A DNA stretch of 64,000 nt from Allolobophora icterica (GCA_963556255.1 OY744605.1:35988896-36052895); one strand, 5' to 3'; positions 48,040 to 59,884 are shown, numbered from the stretch's first letter. Numbers and translations: made by a program. The notes: generated by a model not told the origin, from the sequence alone.

Positions 48040-49342
48040 ATAAACCCCAGTAGGCAACCGAAATATCCGCAGTGTTTCTTGTACACTACCTGCAGATATG
48101 AGACAGGTAGCTTATTTAATGACGTCCTAAATATCACATGTGGAAATTTAGACTTTACTTAGTTTAAACTGGCCCTAGATTATACTGACGGCCTTTTAAG
48201 AAGCTCTCAGAAACATTGAATATGTATGACTAGGCCTATATGGTTACATATAGGGCCAGCCACATGTTTTAGTAATCAATATCCCAAAATACCACCACTT
48301 AACTCTTGTGGCACTGGACATGAAGAGTTGGGTGTCGAAACTTTTACAGATTACCAAAGTACACGACCGTCTGTCTGTATCTTCTCGTCTGCTAACTTGT
48401 AGGGCCTATCTGCCATGTCTAGCCGCTCGTCTGCCAGACTGCTTTTGTGTTTACATTTCACCCATTATCTGTTGTTGCAGTGGCTCATCCGGCCGAGATT
48501 TAGCGATGGAATCGTTCGCAATTGGCGGAGAGGGAGTTCGTGCATGGGTGCATTGATCTGTCGAATGGAGATGATCCTTCGACACGATTCAATCTGTCGC
48601 GAACACCGATCTGTAATTTACGATTAAAAAATTAGTAGTTAGTCACTTTCGAATTTGTCTGGATAATTTTCGTTCGTTCGGACTTGTAATGGGACCTAGG
48701 ATGCGTTCGTACAGTTATTCCTCTCTTTAACCGTTGTTTCTGAGTGATCGGACGTTAGTTGTAGAGGTGTCGCGCGTGAACATGGACTCGTCAAATCTAG
48801 GAATTTCAGGTTATGACATTGCTATAGGTTACATTTGGAAAGGTCAAGACAATCCGTGGAGTGGTTCTGACCGTCCTACTGAGGTTACACTCTGCAAATA
48901 CTTTGTCAGCTGCAAGAATGTCGACCGCCACAGACCCAGTGGCAGAGGAATGCCCGGACACATATGCGGCGTCTTCTACTGCCTGCGAGGGACTGCTTGG
49001 TGTGTTGCGAGCTTTTAACCTGTTGTCTCTCCTCTTCTTCGACGCTGTACCGTAGGTAGTCCGGAACTTTGAAGATCGTGTCTAGTGTCTACTATCAACT
49101 GTGGATGAGAATCCGTCGATTGAGCTCTGCGTTAATACGGTCTAGCCACGCAGGGATGATTCTTCTGTAGTCATTTGAGCCATGTATTCAACTTTTTGTC
49201 TTTGATGACTTTAACATGATTTAGTTTGGGTTAGGCAGCGCTTTTGTGAGGAATTTGAAAGGCGCTATAGAATGATCCACATACATAAATACATACATCG
49301 ATCGTTGTCATCATCATCATCAACAACAGCGTCGTCGTTGTC
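48040..49342. other. Intergenic DNA with weak LINE-like end
   Basis: Mixed composition with some CpG-rich parts. An ATG at 48781 opens 79 codons and an overlapping frame at 48918 opens 46; neither has a known domain. Near 49240-49290, TTTGAAAGGCGCTATAGAAT followed by ACATACATAAATACATAC resembles the end and tail of the CR1/L2-type LINE copies elsewhere in the window. I do not call a gene. Confidence 0.35.
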
Positions 49343-49489
49343 GTCGTCGTCAGTGGCGGCTCCACAGGGGGGCCAGAGGGGCCATGCCCCCCAAATGAGT
49401 TTGTGGCCCCCCAGTGGCCCCCCAAATCAGAGTCTGATCTATTATCAAATCTGTCATAAGTTAGGGATCAGATAATAGAAGAGGTTAGG

Positions 49490-49980
49490 GGTTTTATTTA
49501 TTTTTCTATCGCTGTTGATGAAACAAAAGATATTAGTCACAAGGAACATCTTTTGTTAGACCACTACATGATTTTTCCCAACAAGAAGTTAATGAATGCT
49601 TTAGATTTTAAACCTGCAAACGAATTAATTGTGTAGTCATTGTCAGGGCTTATTTTAGATACCTTACAGTCATAGGGGTTCGACATTGGCTCATATTTAG
49701 TGGGTCAAGGTTATGATGGTGCAAGTATAATGAACACATCTAATGAGTGGTGTAAATAAGGAAGTACATTAGTTGGTAACGCAGTCAACTCCGTGGGCCA
49801 TTTAATTCCATTGTTATGCAAATAAATTGAAGAAGTTTAATTGATGCATCTATTTCAGAAGCAATGGATTTTTTAAAATTACTTCAAAGGTTATATGTTT
49901 TTACTTCAAGTTCTCTTACATTTAAGAAATGGGTGAAGCACAGGGTGTATTATATCCAGGGTAACCAGTGAGGCAACTGA
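49490..49980 (+). pseudogene. Decayed hAT (ZMYM1/DUF4371-type) transposase
   Basis: The + frame reads FSIAVDETKDISHKEHLLL at about 49500-49560 and GSYLVGQGYDGASIMN at about 49690-49735. These are the two hallmark blocks of the family (VDETxDIS and GQGYDGAS), each with a catalytic Asp. Several stops and frame changes lie between and after them. The rest of the gene is missing. Confidence 0.8.
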
Positions 49981-50079
49981 AACTGTTCAGTGACACTAGA
50001 TAGGTGTGTCCTGTATTAGTTATAGGCGCTTTGTACTACCCAAACAGTGTGTCCCTAAAATGAATGAGAGGGTGCTATC

Positions 50080-50627
50080 CAGTGATGGGCAATAGTCAAC
50101 TAAAAAGGGTTGCTAGCTTTTAGTTTAACTAAAAAATTTTTTAGTTAAAGATGAAGTTTAACTAAAAAAAGTTTAGTTAAAACTATAGTTTAACTAAAAA
50201 GTTTTAGTTGCTAACTAAAAAGTTTAACTAAAATATTCAGCAATATGCAACTATTTTTCCACAATGAACATTGAACACTCTCAACAAAAAACATTTTAAC
50301 CCTGCATGGTTTTAGCATCAACAACCTGTGTTATCAAATTCATACACTACACAGTACGCCTGTAACTGTATGCCAGAACAGTACACATTGCATAGTTTGA
50401 AGGTGAAATTGTCATTGACGCTCTGCATTATTACAGTTCATTTAACCTCTGTTCTTGTGAAAATGTTTGTCAAAAAAGTTGGAAAAAAGTTGGAAAAAGT
50501 TTAACTACTTTTTTTAGTTTAGTTAACTAATTTCCAAAATCAGTTGCCAACTTTAGTTAAACTATTTTTTTTTAGTTGGAAAATAGTTTTAGTTTAACTA
50601 AAAAAAATAGTTTAATGCCCATCACTG
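50080..50627. mobile_element. hAT-type MITE nested in the larger hAT element
   Basis: Ends are CAGTGATGGGCA and TGCCCATCACTG, exact inverses. The flanks 50072-50079 and 50628-50635 are both GTGCTATC, a perfect 8-bp duplication. The interior has no coding sequence and many TTTAGTTTAACTAAA palindromes near both ends. Confidence 0.9.
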
Positions 50628-50784
50628 GTGCTATCAAGGGTGACACCCAAGTCACCAACACTAGATAGGTATGTGAATATAGGGTCCAGTGTGACGTCAG
50701 CTGGCCCCTCTGTCAGGATCCCCGGCCCCTCCTTGGCCTCCCCCCCCCCTGTTGGAAAAGCCTAGAGCCGCCACTGGTCGTCGT

Positions 50785-51281
50785 CGTCATAATGAGTGTA
50801 TATATAATTCGCCGAGGTCCTAGTTTGACATCCTCTCCCGAAGAAAGTTGTCGTTGATGTTGCAACAGAATCGAATCTCCAGAGGACGACAGGCAGTTGC
50901 GCTCAGTCATAATTACGTTCGGCGCAGCTTGAGGAATTTCGACGGCGAGATACGATTGTGTATTGGAGGATTTCTAACGCGATAAATGTAAACGAATCAC
51001 AGACCGAAGGACTGAAGTCTGCTTTCAGCGTGTCTCGCACATGTCCAGGACCATATGAGACTCCTAGGCTAGGCCTTACAGCAACTGATGTCCCATATAA
51101 GACAAATCCTAAGAAACTCAGATCACAAGCAGTGTTTGAAAAGAACTCTGTTCATTTCTGTAACTGATCCAGATCCAGACCACGATATGCATTTATGTTT
51201 CATACTGATAAGCCTATATCAAGACGTATCAGAGCTTATAGTCATGCTTTATCATGTGTGTAGCCCTATACATTACGGAGG
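50785..51281. other. Spacer between hAT elements
   Basis: Nothing supported. A 69-codon frame at 50958 (+) has no known domain. Confidence 0.45.
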
Positions 51282-51289
51282 TCCAGGTG

Positions 51290-51471
51290 CAGTGGCGGCG
51301 CTACAACAGAGCGAGCCAGGGCGAATGCCCTGGTAAAAAAAGCCTTTGCCCTTGTCGTTGCCCTGCCAGAATTTTTGCCCTATCTAGAATTTGTTCAAGG
51401 CATAAATCGCCCTCTTACTCGTATAATTGCTCTGGCTTTGCCTGGTTAAAAAATGTCTGTCGCCGCCACTG
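51290..51471. mobile_element. Small hAT-type MITE, 182 bp
   Basis: Ends CAGTGGCGGCGCTACA and TGTCGCCGCCACTG are inverted. Flanks 51282-51289 and 51472-51479 are both TCCAGGTG, a perfect 8-bp duplication. The interior repeats TTGCCCT/GCCCTG. The termini are related to those of the 49351 element but not identical. Confidence 0.88.
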
Positions 51472-51479
51472 TCCAGGTG

Positions 51480-53100
51480 CATGTCAAATAAATCCATCTT
51501 ATGAAGTAATAAATCGGATGCAATTTAATGTAAACTGAAGAGTATTTAAAGATTGTGCAGACCCCCTTGGAATGTTCATCCGATATTTCATTTTGCCATC
51601 CTTCAATCATCTATGTTTATTTCTTCCTGGCTGTTGGAATGTTTTACTGTGCTTACTTAATACATACACTGCGATACACACATGTAGGCCCAATTAATAT
51701 TACTCTCATTTCTAGATGGCTTCCCTGATGTGTCTACACCTAATTAAGCCATCTTGTGCGGACTCTAACCTTTTTTAATGGATTTCTTGTTCATAAAATC
51801 GACATTGTTGCTAAAACTTCTTTAGTTTAAATGCAATACTTGACAAATTAAAATTTGTAATCTTATTTTGTTTTAAGTTTCGAATCTAATTTGCATCGTT
51901 AAATTTGTACTTATAAATTTTGGATTCTGAATTTGGTCTGGCGTGATAAAAACGCATCTTCCTCCAGATGAGTCTACAGTTCGACGGCACCGAGGTTACT
52001 CAACCGTGACGCGGGTGTTAAAGATTTCATTTTCACTGCAAATGTTGCGCTCATAGTCCCAGCCAGCCGGTCTGTGACAACAGTCTCCACACGCTGTCTG
52101 CCTGTGACGGCATGACTTCAGTATATCTGGACACATGAATTTAGACGTAGAATACCAGTTACCTCAACAGGAGATACAATTCGATAGCCGATGCCATCAC
52201 CAGATATGATATCCACATCTTGAGAAATGGCGTCAATCTTAGGTGTCGTTCTAAGGAGGCTTGTATCAATAAAGTATCATATCGTAGATTATATGCCACG
52301 CCGTGATACCGATGTCCTCACTTCTCGCTTTGGACGCGGTCAGATTCTAGAGTTCGACTGGACCGGTATGCGTCGAAAAAGTGCGGAAATCAACGCCAGA
52401 CCCAGTGATATTTTACTTCTAAAAATAATTCCTAATTCAGTTCTAATTCAGCTCTGAGCTCTTGAATTTTACTTCTAATTCTAATTTTACTTCACAAATA
52501 ATTTTACTTATCATTCCTATTTTAGTTCTCAAATAATTTTACTTCTTATTTTTGTTTTCCAAATAATTATTAATTTCCGCGCTGTAAAAGTACGCTTGCA
52601 CAGAGAAGCACACCAAACTTGTTTCGAGAAAGGAAAACATTGTTTGAAGTAAAACAAGGGGTGAAACGTTAATCTAACAATGCAGCATCATATATAGGCT
52701 ATCGCAGAGAGCTGCTTCTAAGAAGGCAATCTTGAAGAGGTCCTATATAAATTAGCAGCACAAAATAAATAAATAAACACAAACAAACTACCTGATAATT
52801 TGAATTGTTATCATTTTTTAATACGGAACGAAGGATTATCTAGTATCAGCGTAACCGGGTATATATAGCAGGCCCGTAACCACAGGCAAAATCACGACGA
52901 GGCAAATCGCTCCCCGACCTCTGCCCCCTCCTGTCCTCTCCGCTTCCCTATCCTTACGTCCCCTCAATTATTGTCCCGTTCCGCATCCGCCCTATCCCCT
53001 GCTTTACCCTTCCCAAACCCTCCCTAACCCCTTCCCTTTAATTGACACATTGATACAACACTAACAATAAGAAGTTAAGATTTCTGGAACTAATTAAGTG
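51480..53100. other. Intergenic DNA with an AT-rich motif block
   Basis: At 52400-52580 the motif AATAATTTTACTTCT / TTTTAGTTCTCAAATAATT recurs several times; a matching block is at 57790-58000. Near 52860-53040, GGCCCGTAACCACAGG and a C-rich tract may be a hAT-type end. No gene is supported. Confidence 0.4.
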
Positions 53101-53103
53101 GTT

Positions 53104-55345
53104 TATTGATCGTTGATTATGATTGGTTGATTCATCGTTGATTTTGATTGGTTGATTGATCGATGACTTTGATTGGTAGATATATCGTTGATTTTCATTC
53201 GTTAATATATCGTTGATTTTGATTGGTTGTTTGATCGTTGATTTTGATTGGTAGATGTATCGTTAATTTTGATTGGTTGATGTTTCGTTGATTTTGATTG
53301 GTTGACGTTTCGTTGATTTTGATTGGTTGATTGATCGTTGATTTGATTGGTTGATTGATCGTTGATTTTGATTGGTTAATATATCGTTGATTTTGATTGG
53401 TTGATGCTTCGTTGATTTTAATTGGTTGATGCTTCGTTGATTATGATTGGTTGATGTTTCGTTGATTTTGATTGGTTGATGTTTCATTGATTTTGATTGG
53501 TTGATGCTTCGTTGATTATGATTGGTTGATGTTTCGTTGATTTTGATTGGTTGATTGATCGTTGATTTTGATTGGTTGAAGCTTCGTTGATTCTGATTGG
53601 TTGATGTTTCGTTGATTTTGATTGGTTGATGTCTCGTTGATTCTGATTGGTTGATGTTTCGTTGATTTTGATTGGCTGATGTCTCGTTGATTATGATTGG
53701 TTGATGTTTCGTTGATTTTGATTGGCTGATGTTTCGTTGATTATGATTGGTTGATGTTTCGTTGATTTTGATTGGTTGATTGATCGTTGATTTTGATTGG
53801 TTGATTGATCGTTAATTTTGATTGGTAGATATATCGTTGATTTTGATTGGTTGATGTTTCGTTGATTTTGATTGGTTAATATATCGTTGATTTTGATTGG
53901 TTGATGTTTCGTTGATTTTGATTGGTTAATATATCGTTGATTTTGATTGGTTGATGTTTCGTTGATTTTGATTGGTTGATGTTTCGTTGATTTTGATTGG
54001 TTGATGCTTCGTTGATTTTGATTGGTTGATGTTTCGTTGATTCTGATTGGTTGATGTTTCGTTGATTTTGATTGGTTGATTGATCGTTGATTATGATTGG
54101 TTGATTGATCGTTGATTTTGATTGGTAGATATATCGTTGATTTTGATTGGTTGATGTTTCGTTGATTTTGATTGGTTGATTGAACGTTGATTTTGATTGG
54201 TTGATTGAACGTTGATATTGATTGGTTGAAGCTTCGTTGAATCTGATTGGTTGATGTTTCGTTGATTTTGATTGGTTGATGTTTCATTGATTTTGATTGG
54301 TTGATGCTTCGTTGATTATGATTGGTTGATGTTTCGTTGATTTTGATTGGTTGATTGATCGTTGATTTTGATTGGTTGATTGATCGTTGATTTTGATTGG
54401 TTGATGCTTCGTTGATTTTGATTGGTTGAAGCTTCGTTGATTCTGATTGGTTGATGTTTCGTTGATTTTGATTGGTTGATGTCTCGTTGATTATGATTGG
54501 TTGATGTTTCATTGATTTTGATTGGCTGATGTTTCGTTGATTATGATTGGTTGATGTTTCGTTGATTTTGATTGGTTGATTGATCGTTGATTTTGATTGG
54601 TTGATTGATCGTTAATTTTGATTGGTAGATATATCGTTGATTTTGATTGGTTGATGTTTCGTTGATTTTGATTGGTTAATATATCGTTGATTTTGATTGG
54701 TTGATGTTTCGTTGATTTTGATTGGTTAATATATCGTTGATTTTGATTGGTTGATGTTTCGTTGATTTTGATTGGTTGATGTTTCGTTGATTTTGATTGG
54801 TTGATGCTTCGTTGATTTTGATTGGTTGATGTTTCGTTGATTCTGATTGGTTGATGTTTCGTTGATTTTGATTGGTTGATTGATCGTTGATTATGATTGG
54901 TTGATTGATCGTTGATTTTGATTGGTAGATATATCGTTGATTTTGATTGGTTGATGTTTCGTTGATTTTGATTGGTTGATTGAACGTTGATTTTGATTGG
55001 TTGATTGAACGTTGATATTGATTGGTTGAAGCTTGGTTGAATCTGATTGGTTGATGTTTCGTTGATTTTGATTGGTTGATGTTTGGCTGATTTTGATTGG
55101 TTGATTGATCGTTGATTTTGATTGGTTAATACATCGTTGATTTTGATTGGTTGATGTTTCGTAGATTTTGATTGGTTGATTGATCGTTGATTTTGATTGG
55201 TTGAAGCTTCGTTGATTCTGATTGGTTGATGTTTCGTTGATGTTGATTGGTTGATGTTTCGTTGATTTTGATTGGTTGATGTTTCGTTGATTTTGATTGG
55301 TTAATTCATCGTTGATTTTGATTGGTTGATGTTTCGTTGATTTTT
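53104..55345. repeat. Satellite of 25-bp units with 800-bp higher-order period
   Basis: About 89 tandem units of TTGATTTTGATTGGTTGATG plus TTTCG or a variant (ATATCG, GATCG, GCTTCG). Variant units recur exactly 800 bp apart (32 units): TTTCATTG at 53481 and 54281, ATTGGCTGAT at 53721 and 54521, GAATCTGATTGG at about 54239 and 55039. The second copy therefore arose by duplicating a 32-unit block. Since 3 units make 75 bases, a 273-codon frame stays open by chance. Confidence 0.97.
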
Positions 55346-56015
55346 ATTTATGGAAACTGTGGGTCTAGGGAAATTTTTAGATACTGTAGATGCTTGTAGG
55401 TGAGCTTTGGAATATTTTAAAGCCAATAAAAGCAGTCAATATTAGCAGGATTTTGCGATGCCTAAATATGTTTTGGAATGTTCTGTAAAAGGCTGTCTGC
55501 AACTATGATCGTATCTGAAGCCGAAGCAAATTTTCGAAGAAAACATTAAATTTTTGAGGATTTTTGCAGGACTCAAATTACGTTATTCAACTTGTTCTAA
55601 CTTTTAAGATGTGTCAACACATTAAATTTCCATCAGCGCTGCTGGCAAATAGACAGTTGCCATCGGCATTCACAGTCTTTATAAATGATATTTGCTGCAT
55701 AACTTTCATAAGTTTTACGGTCTTAACTGTTTCTTCTTATTCGAGAAACTGAAATTTTCTATTGTTTCAGTCAGGAAACTGAACTGAAGTTTAGACTGAC
55801 TCTGTAGTCGTTTTAGGCTATAGGTTGTCGACTCATCATGACGTTGTCCTGTAGCCGACTAAGTCTTCCAATCCGAGCTTACTTTCAGTTATTTCTTAAA
55901 CTTGTTTTATAATAATTATTATTTTAAAACAGATAGCTAATCTTTTAATTTTTTTCGATTCCCGGAACTTACGAAAGAAAAGAAAATGATGATTTGAAAT
56001 TGTATAGGCTTGTTC
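55346..56015. other. Spacer before the CpG-rich block
   Basis: AT-rich, nothing supported. GTCAGGAAACTGAACTGAAG near 55769 partially repeats GAGAAACTGAAATTTTC upstream. Confidence 0.45.
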
Positions 56016-56640
56016 CATGGTTACCCAGAATGCGTTCGTACTTATGTAGCGAACGTCGAACGCCCGCTACTAGGTTTTCCGGCGATCTCGGTGGTCGCCA
56101 TTTGCGACTTTCTGTCGATCGGCAATTGCGCATTATTGGGCGGCCATTTGCGCTTTTCAGTTACGTCGGCTTAAGTACAATATAAGCGACATCTGCAGGT
56201 GTCGGGGTAATTGTCGCGTCGAGCGACCGTCGTCGTCGATAGCCGACGACGTCGATAGTCGGGAAAGGGAGAGGGGTAATTGAAATCGATGTCGCTCTCC
56301 GTTCCCACGCTAAGTGCGGCTTTCTTCAAAGAAGAGCGGCCGGGCGATATCTCGATCGTCGAGATCTGTCGTGATAAGTTCCCACGGACGGCCGTCTGAA
56401 AGTTGGCGCATGCGCAGATTCAGGTGGAGCACGTGCGGTTGAAATTGGCGCCCGGAAGTGACGTGGGAGGCTAAAACGAGGGAAGCGCGCTCAGTCTTCC
56501 GGAGAACGTCGAGGTGAAAGGACGTTCGGACTGCAGCCGTTGGAAATCACGGGAAATCGATCGAAGCGAGAAATTCGGCCGTCTGCCTCTGCGAGATCGA
56601 TCGGAATCGGAAGCTCTCGGAGGATCAGGACATTGAGGTT
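56016..56640 (+). promoter_or_regulatory. CpG-rich promoter-like block
   Basis: CpG density rises sharply against the AT-rich surroundings. In order it carries a ZNF143-like ACCCAGAATGC (56023-56033), a perfect NRF1 palindrome GCGCATGCGC (56406-56415), an E-box CACGTG (56430-56435) and an ETS/CRE composite CCGGAAGTGACGT (56452-56464). These are standard initiation-region motifs of animal housekeeping genes. A splice donor, GTGAGT (56641), follows as if a first exon of about 100-150 bases ends at 56640. The gene served is unidentified; see 56852. Confidence 0.6.
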
Positions 56641-56851
56641 GTGAGTATAGGGCAATGAGGGGAGAATCACGATAGGTCCCTTACCTTACTCCAAACTTCG
56701 ACAGTGATTGCTGTAAGGTAGAAATAGTTGCAGATAGCTCTTGAATTCAGTTGTAGATTAGTTACGGTGTTTTCTGAGGCATAACGTGTATTATTTGTGA
56801 ATTAGCGCAATATAAATGTGAATAGCGATGTCTCTGGTGCATTTTAGTTAA

Positions 56852-57370
56852 ATGGAAACCGCCAGTGAGGCGGAAGAACTTCTGGAGCGCCATCGAACTT
56901 TAGTTTGGCCACGAATAGATGAAACGGAGTTTAGAAACCCTGAAAAGTACGTGTTGGAGGAATCGAACCCGAATCGGTGGATTGCCCGATCCATCGGGGA
57001 CGCGGACATATGTTCACACTCGGCCATCGCTGACAAATCACTTCCGGCGGAAGTGTCTCTGGTACATCCTGGTATTTTAAGACGCAGTGTGAGACTGCAG
57101 GGTAAGGTGAGGCCTTCGTATAAAGAAGTAGGTGGTTCACGCTTGCCAAGGTCTATTTGGTTACAGAGTTCAAATCCTGGTGCGTTTTCAGCATGTCGAC
57201 CTTCTTCCTCACCTGTGCCTCCAACACGTCACGTGGGGCCCCCTTTAGAAGACGAGGTGGGCCACTTTGTCTCTCAGGGGGGCAACGTAACACATATAAA
57301 GGTCATTAAAGGTAACTCATTAATATTATTTAGGTCAGACGCTTGCAGAAGAAGCCAGGCAAGGAAATGA
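56852..57370 (+). CDS. Unidentified ORF downstream of the CpG-rich block
   Basis: 172 codons opening 4 bases after a possible acceptor (CATTTTAG, ending 56847), so it may be the first coding exon of the gene started at 56016-56640. The N-terminus is acidic (SEAEELLERHRTL, IDETEFRNPEKYVLEES), the middle contains ILRRSVRLQGKVRPSYKE, and the end is Pro/Ser-rich. Possible donors inside (GTAAGG at 57102, GTAACT at about 57312) could shorten it. No known domain; a retroelement origin cannot be excluded. Confidence 0.4.
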   Translation: METASEAEELLERHRTLVWPRIDETEFRNPEKYVLEESNPNRWIARSIGDADICSHSAIADKSLPAEVSLVHPGILRRSVRLQGKVRPSYKEVGGSRLPRSIWLQSSNPGAFSACRPSSSPVPPTRHVGPPLEDEVGHFVSQGGNVTHIKVIKGNSLILFRSDACRRSQARK

Positions 57371-57443
57371 AATACTCTATTACTCTTTACACGATATCTT
57401 ACATGTAATTCTCATGTCGAAGTAAGACGAAGCATGCCTCGTC

Positions 57444-57626
57444 TTGCCTCGTCTTGAGAATTACGACGAGGCACTCGACTCGTCTGGCCTTTTACTGGTT
57501 ATGGGCCTGCCGGGTAGGCCCTACTGTGTGGACAACCAAATCCAAACCGCAGTGCAGTCGCTGATGAAATTCATTCGAGTCGTTCGGCCACGTGACGGTG
57601 CGATGATGTTGAAAACAATTTGGTAA
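57444..57626 (+). CDS. Small ORF ending at a splice donor
   Basis: 60 codons running into AATTTG then GTAAGC (donor near 57623). Composition is fairly CpG-rich, like the block upstream. Preceded by tandem GCCTCGTCTTGAG-type repeats. No domain is recognised and the call is weak. Confidence 0.25.
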   Translation: MPRLENYDEALDSSGLLLVMGLPGRPYCVDNQIQTAVQSLMKFIRVVRPRDGAMMLKTIW

Positions 57627-57789
57627 GCAATTAAGTGGGACAATCATTAGACAACGAAGACCAAAGATAGTAGATTTTGACCTAAATCGAGAGTGGTATG
57701 TGCAGCGTTTTCATCTCAACCGAAGTTTTCCAATAAATCATGTGTTTTGATCGCGTGCAATTTTACTCGCCTTCGTCCAAACTTAAGCA

Positions 57790-58000
57790 CCACAAGAAGT
57801 AAAATGATTTTAGTTCTGAAAATAATTCCTAATTTCGTTCATAATTTTAGTTCGGCAAATAATTCCTAATTCAATTCTTAATTTCGTTTCTGCTGCTGAA
57901 ATTATTCCTACTTTTACTTCTAGTTTTCGTTAACGAAATCATTTATTTTTACTTCTATTTTTAGTTTTCGTTAACGAAAATATCAGTTTATTTTATTTCT
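57790..58000. repeat. AT-rich motif block, second copy
   Basis: Repeats TTTTAGTTCTGAAAATAATT, AATTCCTAATTTCGTTC and CGTTAACGAAA in tandem-like fashion. Shares AAATAATTCCTAATTCA-type units with 52400-52580, so both may be ends of one repeat family. Confidence 0.5.
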
Positions 58001-59141
58001 TGGAAGCATTAATTGGTTAGTTATTTTAAATATAATCTATTTCCTATTTTTCACCGTTACCATTCACATAGGCCTAACAGTATATCCTTGTAATTCATAA
58101 TTGTTTTCTTCATTTGGGCTAATACAAGTTCAGAAGGGCTACCTAACATGTTTGCACTTATAAGGCCCCATTTTCTGTAAACGCGCCTCTGCTCGGCGAC
58201 TCGGCTGGCTCTCCCAGATTCAGCGAAGTTTACACCATTACAGCTGAATTACAGCGTGTAAGCGAGAATACCAGCAGACTATTAGAGGAGAAACGAGGGA
58301 TAAACGCGTCAAGTGATTTTTATGGGGTATTAAAATACTACTCGAGTCAAAGTCAATAAGCGGGAAACAGCCTAGACGAAACATCTGGAACAAGAGGTAT
58401 CAAACTCACTGGGCGAATATACACAGTTGAATATATCGACGGTATAACAGTCGTCGATGCACATGTACATGTACGGTATGGGCGATAGGTTGGCACCATG
58501 CTTTGCTGCAACTTACGCGATTGCTGAAGTACTAGGCCAGAAATCTACCCTCTAAAACCAGAAAAGCAGACGATAAAACAGGCATCTATTACCGTTGACG
58601 TAAACAAATGGTTCGAAGAAATGATACAGATGAACCCTCACGAATAATTTAAAAAAAAACAGACAAAAGGGCTCCATGGTTGGGATGTGAGGTGGGCGCA
58701 AAACGTGTCGCAAGACCTCACACCGAGATCTATGGCAAAATCATTTTGGAGTATATAGGCCTATTCTGAATATATTTATAGTGAACATTTTACTTTCAAA
58801 AGGCTTATTTGTACAAAGGATTGTAAGATTTCAGGTGGGGGGGGGGAGGGGCTAAAATTGTTCATCCGGCATGAACTTACTTTGACGCAGAATGGGTTGG
58901 TTGATATTTGACCTCGGCGTTAGGCAGTAGCCTATTTTGTACCTGTGTTTCAAATACACTGCAATGTAAGAACTTATGCTATTAATTAAACTAATTATTT
59001 TTTATTTTAAATTTTAATTGCTAAAATAAATTAAAAAAACACCTTTTCATAAAATTAACAACAAAGCAATATTGCATGCATTAATTATCACTGGGCTCTT
59101 GGGCTATAATTAGTGGGCTAAACCGTTCAAATGTTCGTTGG
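58001..59141. other. Intergenic DNA, nothing identified
   Basis: Contains TACAAGTTCAGAAGGG (58127-58142) and AACGCGCCTCTGCT, both also found near 34318-34370, and a poly-G tract near 58837. No gene is supported. Confidence 0.45.
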
Positions 59142-59147
59142 CAATAC

Positions 59148-59884
59148 AGCGTTACCACTCCTTGGGTTTTTTCACAAGATCTTGGGTTTTTCTATTCGAA
59201 CTTGGGAAATGGGATTTTTTCCTGGAGACCTTGGGTTTTTGCTTGGGTTTTCCATGTTTTATTAAAACCTTATTTTTCGTTAATTAAATCAATTTTTGCA
59301 ACGATCTGGATGATCGAAGTAAAAAAATGGCGCTATATGCATGCAAGCATGTGCTATACGTGTCTTTTGCTGTATTTAGAATAATTTTATAACTCTAAAG
59401 GCTGAATGTGCGTTACTAGTCTATTGCTATATTTAGAAGAAAACTCTACAGACTAAAGGGGACTACAGACTCAGACTGCATTTTTTCGGAAGATTTCCCG
59501 AAGTAAACTGTTGCCCTTTTTAAAACTTAAGATATAATATTTTGAGTTTCATAGTCTTTAATCTTTATTCTTGTTTAAAAATAAAAAATGTGCGATTCGG
59601 ACTCTGATGAAAATAAAAACATGTAGGCCTAGGGCCTATATAGACATTTTTAATTTGCTTCGATTATTAGGCTAACTAATAATTTTTAGCAATTAACGAT
59701 TGCCCATAAAACTGTAAAAATGAAAGATGAAAATAAAAGATAGAACAGATGTTATAAGAGAAATGGTATAATTGCATTATATTATAATTATTATTATATT
59801 TTATCTTATAATTCGTTTATTAATTTCCAAAAGTCGGCAGAAAATCTACCTTGGATTTTCTTGGGTTTTTAGAGTGGTAACGCT
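59148..59884. mobile_element. 737-bp inverted-repeat element with CTTGGGTTTTT units
   Basis: Ends AGCGTTACCACTC and GAGTGGTAACGCT are exact 13-bp inverses. CAATAC flanks both sides (59142-59147 and 59885-59890), a candidate 6-bp target duplication. TTGGGTTTTT recurs five times at the left end and once at the right. The interior is AT-rich with no coding capacity. The superfamily is not assigned. Confidence 0.8.

Larger units (their letters stand above)
49351..50776 (+). mobile_element. hAT transposon remnant, 1.4 kb, with 8-bp target duplication
   Basis: Left end CAGTGGCGGCTCCACAGG and right end AGAGCCGCCACTG are inverted. The flanks 49343-49350 and 50777-50784 are both GTCGTCGT, an exact 8-bp duplication. 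It contains a decayed transposase (49490-49980) and a second, nested hAT element (50080-50627). C-rich and G-rich runs adjoin both ends. Confidence 0.85.

Noticed and set aside
48734..49055. Two overlapping ORFs (94 and 64 codons) as a possible gene
   Set aside because: No domain, no clear splice partner, and a LINE-like tail follows.
53691..54512. 273-codon frame of repeated INQSK units
   Set aside because: An artefact of a 25-bp tandem satellite: three units equal 75 bases, so any frame lacking stops stays open.
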